64,000 bases of DNA from Companilactobacillus versmoldensis DSM 14857 = KCTC 3814 (GTDB lineage Bacteria; Bacillota; Bacilli; Lactobacillales; Lactobacillaceae). The position numbers were made by a program, and so were the translations under genes. This document shows positions 7,972-15,992 of this stretch, one piece after another. The stretch is from positions 54,675 to 118,674 of the forward strand of contig NZ_AZFA01000006.1 in assembly GCF_001434295.1 (NCBI RefSeq). Direction: 5' to 3'. Below the pieces are notes generated by a model. That model was not told the origin of the DNA and ran no database searches. It was given only the letters and a program-made list of their open reading frames with translations. Numbering within the stretch: the stretch's first letter is position 1; every line of letters starts with the position of its first letter.

Positions 7972-8799
7972 TCATCTGTAGACTTTTACTCCTAATATTC
8001 CGCTGCGTGCTATTTTTGTTCCATTCTGTGTTTTTACTTGAATTGTGGGAATATCCAAATTTTCGGCATTGGCGAATAATCCTACTCGATCATTGATTGG
8101 ATTAATATAATTTTTCTTTTCTGATTTATTCATTGAGGCTGTTTTGTTGGGGACGATGAATTGGGCTATTTTGTTTTTATTGTCATAAGTGAATGATATT
8201 TCTGGATACTTGTTATTCAGATATGCATCCATATCATCCGTGAATCCATTGATTGCATCTTGGCCGTTTTTCTTGTTGGTTATATCGCTTGTATCAGTAT
8301 TATGGGATTTAGTTTTTTTCTGGTCTGCTTTTTCAAATTTAGTGGTTTCTTTGTTATTGGGTGAGATCCTGATACTTTCTGGTGTGGAGTCCCAATAATT
8401 TAAGCTGATGTCATAAGTTTTTTCGGCACTGAGGTTCTTGAATTGGAAATTTCCTGAACTGTTGGCGTGGGTATCTTGGTCGACTTTTGCTGTGTCATCT
8501 GAAATGTTTACGCTGGCGTTTGGTTTTGTCTTACCTTTTATGGCCACTTTGTCATTACTGTCGGCATTTGGTGTGGTATCTACGACTTTTAATGGTTGAT
8601 TGGGCAGGGCACTTTGAACTCCGAACATTAGTAGGCCGATTGCTTTGGGTAAGATCAAAAAAGCGGCGATTATGCCGATTACTAATCTTAATTTATATTT
8701 CAGTGCATGTTTTCTAAGTAAATATGCTGGATATATTACTAGGTAAAGTAGATAGATAATCCCTAAAAATATTGCGGTATAAAGTATTGCTGATATCAA
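7972..8799 (-). CDS. Membrane-anchored protein with Ig-like domain, function unknown
   Basis: Not a recognised characterised gene. Two membrane helices fill about the first 60 residues. They are followed by an exported part with a bacterial Ig-like segment (VAIKGKTKPNASVNI and onward), a Lys/Asn/Thr-rich linker and a C-terminal domain of about 95 residues. The TTG at 8799 is chosen as start because GGGGG lies 6 nt upstream; the frame extends to GTG 8847 / ATG 8844 (291 residues), where no Shine-Dalgarno is seen. The gene lies between small-RNA candidates B and C on the same strand. Its GGGGGATT start region is an 8-base complement of the AATCCCCC in candidate B. Confidence 0.65.
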   Translation of the reverse strand: MISAILYTAIFLGIIYLLYLVIYPAYLLRKHALKYKLRLVIGIIAAFLILPKAIGLLMFGVQSALPNQPLKVVDTTPNADSNDKVAIKGKTKPNASVNISDDTAKVDQDTHANSSGNFQFKNLSAEKTYDISLNYWDSTPESIRISPNNKETTKFEKADQKKTKSHNTDTSDITNKKNGQDAINGFTDDMDAYLNNKYPEISFTYDNKNKIAQFIVPNKTASMNKSEKKNYINPINDRVGLFANAENLDIPTIQVKTQNGTKIARSGILGVKVYR

Positions 8800-8967
8800 A
8801 AAAATCCCCCTGGATAAAGTGAAAGCAATGTGAATTGTTTTCATCACTAATTAAAATGCTATCAGAAACATATCTTACTGTCTAACTTGTAGTGAAGTTG
8901 GGAATTTTTTGAATTTGGCTAAATCATTCATAAGTAGTTTTTTGTGCATCTCTAAAATTTAGTGGGC

Positions 8968-9085
8968 AAAATAAAATAACACTCTGGGGAGGAGTGTTAT
9001 TTTTAAGGGATTATATTTTAGGGGATTAAAATATATTTGTATATTATGTTATAGGGGGAGAGATGAAAGGCTGTTCCTCTCATCA
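8968..9085 (-). ncRNA. Small-RNA candidate C (C-rich, paralogous family)
   Basis: Read on the minus strand. It follows a TATATT -10 (9097-9092). The 5' hairpin is GATGAGAGG pairing with CCTTTCATC around AACAG (9 bp with one G-U). Then come CTCTCCCCCTATAACATAA, TTAATCCCC and ATAATCCC. The terminator stem (9001-8975) is identical to that of candidate B, with a weaker T-run. Compared with A and B the 5' stem has different bases but keeps pairing, which supports an RNA rather than a DNA function. Confidence 0.72.
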
Positions 9086-9091
9086 ACAAGT

Positions 9092-9148
9092 AATATACTA
9101 ACGGATAAAGATGAATGAATTATTTTGAAAATGTGAACTATTTATGAA
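9092..9148 (-). promoter_or_regulatory. Four-hexamer operator (PhoP-like) and promoter of small RNA C
   Basis: Minus strand: TTCATA (9148-9143), TTCACA (9137-9132), AAAATA (9126-9121), TTCATC (9115-9110). Spacers are all 5 bp, with 12 bp to the -10 TATATT (9097-9092). Confidence 0.65.
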
Positions 9149-9199
9149 GTTTTCGCTTATCGCTTATCTCTTTTTGAATGGTGAAAACTAGTTGACGTC

Positions 9200-9238
9200 A
9201 AAAGGGCCAACCATTCGGTTTGAATGGTTGGTCCTTTT
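9200..9238. terminator. Strong hairpin terminator downstream of hsp20
   Basis: The stem has 17 positions per side with one mismatch, built around CCAACCATTC (9207-9216) and GAATGGTTGG (9222-9231), with CCTTTT at the end on each strand. It probably ends the hsp20 transcript and separates it from the small-RNA region. Confidence 0.75.
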
Positions 9239-9319
9239 GGTTTGGCTTCAACAAATGTTTTTTTATTTGAGGGGTTTCGGTTTTATTTGCTGGAGTCGTA
9301 TTTTTGATTTTTTGAGATT

Positions 9320-9763
9320 TTAGTTGATCTCGATGTGATGACTGGAATCTTTATTTTCGGCTAACTTTGGCAAAGTGATTTTCAAGACACCATTATCATA
9401 GTTGGCTTTGACATTATCTTGATCAACAGCTGGTAGGTGATATTGTCTTGAGAAACGACCGCTTGAACGTTCGCTCATAATTACGTCACCGTTCTTGTTG
9501 TTTTGATCGGCAAAGTTGTCTCTATGTCCGCTGATCGTCAATGTGTTGTTATTGTAACTTACATTGATATTCTTCTTATCAAAATCGGGCATATCAACCT
9601 TTACTGAATAATCTTTATCTGATTCTTTGATGTCTGTTTTGAGTGTATCATTTGTTGGGAAATTATCTCCGAATAATGATGAGAAACCATTCATCCAAGG
9701 ATCATTGTTCATCCAGTCTCTAATATCGTTACGACGATCCATAATTTCGTTTGTCATATTCAT
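9320..9763 (-). CDS. hsp20: Small heat-shock protein (Hsp20/alpha-crystallin family)
   Basis: 147 residues, an ATP-independent holdase chaperone in the cytoplasm. The alpha-crystallin domain runs from about residue 45 to 135, with VDMPDFDKKNINVSY, the SGRFSRQYHLP strand and the closing GVLKITLPK motif. The frame extends 5 codons upstream, but those codons are the Shine-Dalgarno (AGGAAAGGAAGT), so the ATG at 9763 is the start. A promoter TTGCAT-17 bp-TACACT (9816-9788) precedes it, and a CIRCE-like palindrome sits just upstream of that. Confidence 0.93.
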   Translation of the reverse strand: MNMTNEIMDRRNDIRDWMNNDPWMNGFSSLFGDNFPTNDTLKTDIKESDKDYSVKVDMPDFDKKNINVSYNNNTLTISGHRDNFADQNNKNGDVIMSERSSGRFSRQYHLPAVDQDNVKANYDNGVLKITLPKLAENKDSSHHIEIN

Positions 9764-9820
9764 ACTTCCTTTCCTCATTACAAATACAGTGTAGTTTCTT
9801 CTTTTGATAAATGCAACAAA

Positions 9821-9847
9821 ATAGCACTCGAAATATTCGAGTGCTAA
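9821..9847. promoter_or_regulatory. CIRCE-like HrcA operator, possibly also the opuC terminator
   Basis: On the plus strand, ATAGCACTC, 9 bp, GAGTGCTAA: this matches CIRCE (TTAGCACTC-N9-GAGTGCTAA) at 17 of 18 positions. It lies 4 bp upstream of the hsp20 -35, not over the start site as usual. It also forms a hairpin right after opuCD with a short T-rich tail, so a terminator role is possible. Confidence 0.6.
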
Positions 9848-9850
9848 AAA

Positions 9851-10519
9851 TTAATTTTCTTCTTTAAAATAACCCGTTGGTTCAAAGCGTTTTTGCAGGA
9901 ATCCGATGATCAGATCTGTCAAAATTGCCATGACTGCAGTTGGTAAAGCTCCGGCTAAAATTAGGGGAGCTCCATCTGTTGCGTTGGTTCCACGGATAAT
10001 CAAATCACCCAGTCCACCGGCACCAACAAAGGCACCAATGGCGGTATTCCCGATGGACACGACCATGGCGGTCCTGATTCCTGACATGATGACTGACATG
10101 GCTAAGGGTAATTTGACCATGTAGAGCATCTGAAATGAAGTCATTCCCATTCCTCGTGCTGAATCGATCGTATTAGGATCGACGCTTTTCATACCTGTGT
10201 AAGTATTCTTCAAAATTGGTAAGAGTGAATACAAGAATATCGTTACGATAACGGTATTTACTCCTAGTCCTAACCATAACATGATTATTGATAACATGGC
10301 TAAGGAAGGAATCGTTTGAATAACGTTGGCGATACTGATAATGAAATCTCCTAGATGAAAATGATTGGCCATATAGATTCCTAACGGAATACCGACAACG
10401 GCTGCAATTAAGACACCGTAGAAGGAGATCAAAAAGTGACGACCAAATTGTTCCAGTATGTACATCCCATTATGGGTGAAGTAAAAAACTAATTGGCTCC
10501 ACAAGGGCTGATCGACCAT
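9851..10519 (-). CDS. opuCD: Osmoprotectant ABC transporter permease
   Basis: 222 residues, six membrane segments, with the binding-protein-dependent permease motif around SARGMGMTSFQMLYMVKLP (residues 120-138). It is one of two channel subunits of a glycine betaine/carnitine/choline importer of the OpuC type. Last gene of opuCABCD; it shares one base with opuCC. The upstream neighbours, ATPase with CBS domains, permease and lipoprotein, are in the standard OpuC order. Confidence 0.9.
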   Translation of the reverse strand: MVDQPLWSQLVFYFTHNGMYILEQFGRHFLISFYGVLIAAVVGIPLGIYMANHFHLGDFIISIANVIQTIPSLAMLSIIMLWLGLGVNTVIVTIFLYSLLPILKNTYTGMKSVDPNTIDSARGMGMTSFQMLYMVKLPLAMSVIMSGIRTAMVVSIGNTAIGAFVGAGGLGDLIIRGTNATDGAPLILAGALPTAVMAILTDLIIGFLQKRFEPTGYFKEEN

Positions 10520-11448
10520 TATTTATCACCTCTAAAGTAGTTGTGTTGGGTCAGAAATTGTTTAGCAACGTCAGCTGGTTCGCGTAAGTTGTTATCAACT
10601 TCATAATTCATAGTTTGCATTTGATCAACAGAAATTTTTCCGTCTAGTCGATGCAGTAATGGTTTCAATTCAGGATATTTTTTGAAGGTCGAATTATTAA
10701 CGACCATACTTGTATCGTAAGGTGGGAAAAAGTTTTTATCGTCAGGTAGCACTTTAAGGTTGTAACTCTTGATCCGACCATCAGTTGAATAACCTAGGAC
10801 AGCTGACATTTTGCCAGCAGCTACGGCCGAATAAACTAGTCCAATCTGCATTGGATAAACCCGTTTGAATTTGAAACCATAAGCTTGAGAAAAGGCATCG
10901 TATCCGTCATCTGGACGATTCATCCAAATGTTATCGGCACCGATATCTATCTTCGGAGCGATTTTTTTCAGGTCACTGATCTTATTCAAATGATATTTTT
11001 TAGCAGTTTCTTGAGTAACCAGCATATTGTAAGTATCAGCGAAACCGTAAGTAGGCATCCAAGTTTCATCAAAGCGTTGCTTATAGAGCCGCTTAACAGT
11101 CGCGTTGGCTTTTTTCTCGTTCTTGATTGGGGCATGATTCAAAGTCGTGATCAATTCGTTACCAGTAAAGTTGGCAGAAGCAATATCAGCATCACCGTTG
11201 ACTAATGCTTGGTGAACTAATTGACCCGATCCTAAATTATTAACGATCTCGGTATTATGATTAGTTTCGTGAGAGATCAGTTGCATGATGATCTCAGCTA
11301 AAATCATTGATTCAGTGGTTGAAAGACTGGCAACACGGATCGTATCTTTGGAACTGCCGCTAAGACCAGGCCAACCACAGCCAGAAACGAAAATTAAGAC
11401 TGAGAGGCATAATAGTGTAATAAATTTTTTGAAAGTCTTCATGATCAC
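10519..11448 (-). CDS. opuCC: Osmoprotectant-binding lipoprotein
   Basis: About 309 residues. The N-terminal lipoprotein signal ends at a lipobox (VSGC, cysteine near residue 27), followed by an OpuAC-type solute-binding domain. It captures betaine, carnitine or choline outside the membrane and passes it to OpuCB/OpuCD. The start could be the first ATG, which overlaps the opuCB stop by 4 bp, or the ATG two codons later. The ligand cannot be set from sequence alone. Confidence 0.9.
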   Translation of the reverse strand: MIMKTFKKFITLLCLSVLIFVSGCGWPGLSGSSKDTIRVASLSTTESMILAEIIMQLISHETNHNTEIVNNLGSGQLVHQALVNGDADIASANFTGNELITTLNHAPIKNEKKANATVKRLYKQRFDETWMPTYGFADTYNMLVTQETAKKYHLNKISDLKKIAPKIDIGADNIWMNRPDDGYDAFSQAYGFKFKRVYPMQIGLVYSAVAAGKMSAVLGYSTDGRIKSYNLKVLPDDKNFFPPYDTSMVVNNSTFKKYPELKPLLHRLDGKISVDQMQTMNYEVDNNLREPADVAKQFLTQHNYFRGDK

Positions 11449-12080
11449 ACCTCACTTCTTTTAGTAGTTGGAGTAAGATGTTTTTCCAATTTACCTAATA
11501 AATAATCAGCTAAAATCGCTAGCAATGTTACGGGGATAGTACCGCCGATGATCAAACTAGGGTTGTACAAGTTCAGACCATTGAAGATGAAATCACCCAG
11601 GCCACCAGCTCCAATATAGGAAGCTAGAGTGGACCAAGAGATGACATAAATAGTCGACAAGCGGATCCCAGCCATGATGATCGGCATCGCCATTGGCACT
11701 TCGACGTGAATGATCGACTGCATAGTGGTCATTCCCATTCCCTTAGCTGCGTCAACTAAGTTGCGATTAACTTTCGACATACCAATGTAGGTATTCCTTA
11801 ATATAGGTAATAATGAATAAATGAACAGCGCCACGATTGATGGCAAAGTCCCGATACCGAAGATTGGTATCATCAGTGCTAGTAAAGCTAGTGAAGGGAT
11901 CGTTTGCAACATACTGCTGATCGACATGACATACTTAGCTGTCTTTGGAAAACGAGTCAACAGGATGCCTAGTGGAACAGCGACGACTACACCAAGTAAG
12001 ATTGAAAAACCGGCAATGTAGATCTGTTCCCAGGTCTTGATGATAAGTTCTGAGCCGTGCTGATTGAGAAAGTCAATCAT
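11445..12080 (-). CDS. opuCB: Osmoprotectant ABC transporter permease
   Basis: 211 residues with six membrane segments and the permease coupling motif (DAAKGMGMTTMQSIIHVEVP, residues 113-132). It is the partner of OpuCD and similar to it along its length, as usual for the paired permeases of this family. ATG overlaps the opuCA stop by 4 bp, which points to translational coupling. Confidence 0.9.
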   Translation of the reverse strand: MIDFLNQHGSELIIKTWEQIYIAGFSILLGVVVAVPLGILLTRFPKTAKYVMSISSMLQTIPSLALLALMIPIFGIGTLPSIVALFIYSLLPILRNTYIGMSKVNRNLVDAAKGMGMTTMQSIIHVEVPMAMPIIMAGIRLSTIYVISWSTLASYIGAGGLGDFIFNGLNLYNPSLIIGGTIPVTLLAILADYLLGKLEKHLTPTTKRSEV

Positions 12081-13276
12081 GCATTTTCACTTCCTTTAGA
12101 AATGGAAACTGGTAGATTGGCATCTTCAGGATTTTCAAGCTCTTCTTTACCCCAGATAGCGTCGTAGACGACGTTTACCAGCGAGGCACGGGTAACTATA
12201 CCAATCAAGGTATTATCCTTGTCAACGACCGGTACGTACTTATAGCCTTGTTTCAAAATACGCTCACTAGTATCACGCAAGAAGGAATCCTTGCGGACCT
12301 TGATCAAATTGTTAGCGTAAATATCGCTGACACTCAAGTCCTTGGAATAGTGGTCGTTGATAGTTTCCAAGTCAATGTAACCTTTGAGCTTTTTACTATC
12401 ATCAGTGACTAAGAGTGAGTCGACATGATGACGACTCATTTCCCAAATAGCCTCGGATAATGATCTGCCCAAAGTGATATGTGCGGGATTTTTTGACATG
12501 ATGTCACCAACAGACAAAGTATTTTGCTGAGCCTGAAGTAAACGCTCTTCGCCTAATAGATCCTTAACGAAGTCATTTGCAGGATGCTGTAAAATATTGT
12601 CTGGTGTGTCATCTTGAATGATCTTTCCACTATCCATAATGACGATATGAGTTGCCAATTTTAAGGCTTCATCCATATCATGAGTAACGAAGACGATAGT
12701 TTTACCTAAGGTCTCTTGCAAGTTTTTAACTAAGTCTTGTAAGTTATCACGAGTGATTGGATCAAGCGCACCAAAGGGCTCATCCATCAAAATAATATCT
12801 TGATCGGCAGCTAAAGCCCGGACAACACCGATTCTTTGTTGTTGTCCACCAGAAAGTTCGGCGGGGAACATATCGAGATAGCTATCTGGCAATTCAGCTA
12901 GCTTGATCAGTTCATGCGCTTTTTTGTCCATTTTTTCTTGCGACCATTTTAATAATTTCGGTACGAGTGTAATGTTATCTTTAATAGTCATGTGGGGCAT
13001 TAATCCATTGTTCTGAATCACATAACCGATGGTTCTGCGTAAACGAACAGGGTCATATTTACGAATGTTTTTACCTTTAAAGATAATAGTACCTTTAGTA
13101 GGTTCAAGCATCCGATTGATCATCCGCATCGTGGTAGTCTTTCCGGAACCGGAAGTACCGATGAAACAGACGAATTCCCCTTCTTTGATCGTGATGTTGA
13201 CGTCAGAGACGGCAGGTCGTCCACGATAAATTTTCGCTACATCCCTAAAAGAGACGATTTCTTTAGTAGTAGCCAT
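12077..13276 (-). CDS. opuCA: Osmoprotectant ABC transporter ATPase with tandem CBS domains
   Basis: 399 residues. The ABC domain has Walker A GTSGSGKTT near residue 42, signature LSGGQQQR near residue 145 and Walker B IILMDEP near 165. It is followed by two CBS domains (about 258-375), which in OpuA/OpuC ATPases sense ionic strength or nucleotides. First gene of the operon, with a strong GGAGGATAT Shine-Dalgarno. The promoter must lie in the short gap to the divergent gene at 13355; no clear -35/-10 pair was found. Confidence 0.93.
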   Translation of the reverse strand: MATTKEIVSFRDVAKIYRGRPAVSDVNITIKEGEFVCFIGTSGSGKTTTMRMINRMLEPTKGTIIFKGKNIRKYDPVRLRRTIGYVIQNNGLMPHMTIKDNITLVPKLLKWSQEKMDKKAHELIKLAELPDSYLDMFPAELSGGQQQRIGVVRALAADQDIILMDEPFGALDPITRDNLQDLVKNLQETLGKTIVFVTHDMDEALKLATHIVIMDSGKIIQDDTPDNILQHPANDFVKDLLGEERLLQAQQNTLSVGDIMSKNPAHITLGRSLSEAIWEMSRHHVDSLLVTDDSKKLKGYIDLETINDHYSKDLSVSDIYANNLIKVRKDSFLRDTSERILKQGYKYVPVVDKDNTLIGIVTRASLVNVVYDAIWGKEELENPEDANLPVSISKGSENA

Positions 13277-13354
13277 ATATCCTCCTATAAATGTATTAAC
13301 GTTTGCTATGATACAATTATGTTGTCATTAATTCAAAAGAGGGGTAGTTGTATT

Positions 13355-13717
13355 ATGAGTAAAATAATTGTTAAACGTATATACGACAAGGAATTGCCGA
13401 CAGGTTACAGAATTTTGATCGACCGTGTGTGGCCACGTGGAATGTCCAAAGTTCGTGCACAATTGGACCTTTGGGCAAAGCAAATCGCTCCCTCAGCTGA
13501 TTTAAGAAAGTGGTTCTCACACGATCCAGAAAAGTTTCCCGAGTTTAAAAAACGTTATATAGCAGAAATCGAAGCAAACGATTATACGCCAGAATTTTTA
13601 AACACTATCAAAACTGCATTGGAAAATCAAGATGTATTGTTATTATTTGGTTCAAAAGAACAAAAATATAACAATGCGCAAGTCCTGATTGAGTATCTCA
13701 ATAACAAAATTATATAA
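13355..13717 (+). CDS. DUF488-family protein
   Basis: 120 residues. The conserved core of DUF488 is visible: IDRVWPRGMSK near residue 21, WFSHDP near residue 50, and a C-terminal LLFGSKEQ segment. Members are small cytoplasmic proteins of unproven function. The ATG at 13355 follows AGAGGGG at suitable distance; the frame starts 12 codons earlier without one. Divergent from opuCA with a shared intergenic region of under 80 bp. Confidence 0.82.
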   Translation: MSKIIVKRIYDKELPTGYRILIDRVWPRGMSKVRAQLDLWAKQIAPSADLRKWFSHDPEKFPEFKKRYIAEIEANDYTPEFLNTIKTALENQDVLLLFGSKEQKYNNAQVLIEYLNNKII

Positions 13718-13735
13718 ACAATATAATCGTAATGA

Positions 13736-13764
13736 TTGAATTAACAATTTTTTGTCATTATAAT
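13736..13764 (+). promoter_or_regulatory. Promoter of the AraC-family regulator
   Basis: TTGAAT (13736-13741), 17 bp, TATAAT (13759-13764). Confidence 0.8.
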
Positions 13765-13799
13765 ATTAGTATTAATTGCAAAAAGTTGGGAAGATGTTT

Positions 13800-14654
13800 A
13801 TGGAAGAATTCGACATTGAGGCACTACTATCTAGCAATGAAAAAACCTTGATCAGGCTACTAGAAACATACGCTTATACTAATCACGTGGTGCTGTATGT
13901 CGTTGACAATAGTGGCGATTTAAAGTCGTCCATTTTCGGTAATACTGCTCATGGAGATACTTTTTCTGAATTAGTTGAGATGAAGAATTTTAATGAGATT
14001 GCCGAAAACAGCGTCGATTACAACTTGGCTTACGCAGATGCGTCCATCAGGATATCATCGATTGGTCAGATCATCGGTAAGATCTGTTGTGTTCATCCAC
14101 GACTAGATACTAAGTCAGTTGAAGACAATAACCTTTTAGTAGCCCAACTTCAGGAACATTGTGATTTTTTGAAACGAATGATTCAAAGTATCAGTCGCAT
14201 TTTGATCGATAACCACGGTATCAGTTCGTTGATGATCAAATATCCAATCGAAGTAAATGATATCATCGACGAGTTGAATGATGATGATAATAACGCATTA
14301 CAACAACTCAAAAAACTATCTACATCTAATGATGCGATAATCTCCGCCATCGAATATATCGATGAAAACCTTGATAAACATTTGACGCTTGACCAAGTTT
14401 CAAGCAAAGTCTTTCTATCAGACTATTACTTCAGCAAATTGTTTAAACGTGAGACCAAATTGAGTTTCTCTGTGTATTTGAATGCCCGGAAAGTCCAAAA
14501 GGCGATGATCATCTTGAAACAGACCGGCCACAGCATCAGTGAAGTTTCTGATGAATTAGGATTCACTCGCATCAGCTATTTCAGTCAGACCTTCAAAAAA
14601 TATACCGGCTACACACCATCAGAATTTCGAAATGAAGATTATTTAGAAATATAA
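13800..14654 (+). CDS. AraC-family transcriptional regulator
   Basis: About 284 residues. The C-terminal 100 residues form the two-helix-turn-helix AraC domain (from AIEYIDENLDKHLTL, with SDYYFSKLFKRET and FTRISYFSQTFKKYTG). The N-terminal 170 residues resemble a sensor domain with a GAF/PocR-like look; the ligand is unknown. Starts at 13776 (TTG), 13794 and 13800 are possible; 13800 has GGGAAG about 7 nt upstream. No sugar or metabolic operon is next to it, so its target is unclear. Confidence 0.85.
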   Translation: MEEFDIEALLSSNEKTLIRLLETYAYTNHVVLYVVDNSGDLKSSIFGNTAHGDTFSELVEMKNFNEIAENSVDYNLAYADASIRISSIGQIIGKICCVHPRLDTKSVEDNNLLVAQLQEHCDFLKRMIQSISRILIDNHGISSLMIKYPIEVNDIIDELNDDDNNALQQLKKLSTSNDAIISAIEYIDENLDKHLTLDQVSSKVFLSDYYFSKLFKRETKLSFSVYLNARKVQKAMIILKQTGHSISEVSDELGFTRISYFSQTFKKYTGYTPSEFRNEDYLEI

Positions 14655-14719
14655 CCATCAAGCGTTCAATTCATTCGTGGATTGGCGCTTTTTCTATTCT
14701 TAAAATTAATGGAGGCAAC

Positions 14720-15943
14720 ATGCTCGATTCAGTTTTACCAAATAAAAATTTAACCAGCCAACAAGAACAAGTCTTTCAACAAATCCTAAATTTTTGTCAG
14801 CAAAACTTGCAGGACAGGACGTCAGGGATTTTCCAATTGAACGGTGATGCTGGGACTGGCAAAAGCGTCATCTTGACCAAACTATTTTTGACTCTAGAAC
14901 AAGCATCCAAAAAAGAATTCTCAAAATTTAATGGCACCAATAATTACTTTTTGGTCAATCATCCTGAGTTATTGAAAGTCTATCAAGATAATGCCGGGTA
15001 CTTTTCAGATTTACGGAAAAATCATTTCTTGCGGCCGACTTCATTTATCAATCAAATGCATAAGCAACAAAAGAATGCAGATATCGTAGTTATTGATGAA
15101 GCTCATTTACTACTTAGTGAGAGCGATAAATACAATAATTTCGAACAAAATAATCAATTAGAAGAGATCATCAAACTTAGTAAAGTCGTTATCTTTGTTT
15201 ACGATCAACGGCAAGTGCTTAAAATGAAAAGCTATTGGTCACAAGATATCATCAAACATTTAATCGATGAATTATCGCTGAACTATGATTCGGCCACGTT
15301 AAAAGTTCAGATGCGGATGCAAGCACCTGATACTATCATCAATTGGGTCGACCGTTTGACCAACGACCTAAAATTGTCGTCAGTAAATATTACGTCAAAA
15401 GATGATGATTATTTGGGTGGAATGCAAGAAGATTATGATTTTCGAGTTTTTAAAGATGCTGAGACGATGTATCAAAAATTACGTGAGAAAAATAATAATT
15501 TTGGACAAGCTAGAATTGTTTCAACAGCTGATTATCCTTCGATCTTAGATGGCAAAAAACATTTCGTTGACGAAGGGGAATTCCATTTACCTTGGGATCA
15601 ATACAATTATTCCAAGACTACTTGGGCTCAAAAAGAGGATACTATCAACGAAATAGGTTCGATTTATACCGTTCAGGGATTTGATTTGAATTATGTTGCA
15701 GTCATCATCGGTCCTTCGATCGAGTATGCTGGTGATGGTAAGATCAAAGTCGATATTGCCAAGTATGAAGATCAGGAAGCCTTTAAAAAACGGCATCAGT
15801 CGGATTTGAAAGATGTTTCAGCCGTCAAAAAAGAAATTATCCTTAATTCGATGAATGTTTTATTGAAACGTGGTATCAAGGGATGTTTTGTCTACTTCCA
15901 CGATCACGATATTTTTCAATATCTCAAAAAAATGTCCCAATAA
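14720..15943 (+). CDS. DUF2075 family ATPase/helicase-like protein
   Basis: 407 residues. Walker A (NGDAGTGKS, near residue 43), Walker B (VVIDEAHLL, near 127) and a late helicase motif (IYTVQGFDLNYVAVIIGP, near 315) match the DUF2075, Schlafen-group-3-like superfamily 1 helicase family. Its biological role is not established; in some genomes such proteins sit near defence genes, but here the neighbours are ordinary. A GGAGG Shine-Dalgarno precedes the ATG. Confidence 0.82.
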   Translation: MLDSVLPNKNLTSQQEQVFQQILNFCQQNLQDRTSGIFQLNGDAGTGKSVILTKLFLTLEQASKKEFSKFNGTNNYFLVNHPELLKVYQDNAGYFSDLRKNHFLRPTSFINQMHKQQKNADIVVIDEAHLLLSESDKYNNFEQNNQLEEIIKLSKVVIFVYDQRQVLKMKSYWSQDIIKHLIDELSLNYDSATLKVQMRMQAPDTIINWVDRLTNDLKLSSVNITSKDDDYLGGMQEDYDFRVFKDAETMYQKLREKNNNFGQARIVSTADYPSILDGKKHFVDEGEFHLPWDQYNYSKTTWAQKEDTINEIGSIYTVQGFDLNYVAVIIGPSIEYAGDGKIKVDIAKYEDQEAFKKRHQSDLKDVSAVKKEIILNSMNVLLKRGIKGCFVYFHDHDIFQYLKKMSQ

Positions 15944-15985
15944 AAATAACCAACGCTCCTTACAATAGGACCGTTGGTTATTTTG
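15943..15985. terminator. Bidirectional terminator
   Basis: AAAATAACCAACG (15943-15955) pairs with CGTTGGTTATTTT (15972-15984); it serves the convergent DUF2075 and TerC genes. Confidence 0.9.
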
Positions 15986-15992
15986 CGATAAA

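Noticed and set aside
6995..9085. Small peptides encoded by the three small RNAs
   Set aside because: Each has a short ATG frame near its 5' end, but length, frame and residues differ (8, 20 and 22 codons), and the ATG lies too near the predicted transcript start for a ribosome site.
13286..13306. cre site in the opuCA/DUF488 intergenic region
   Set aside because: ATTAACGTTTGC resembles the core but has four mismatches to the 14-bp consensus.
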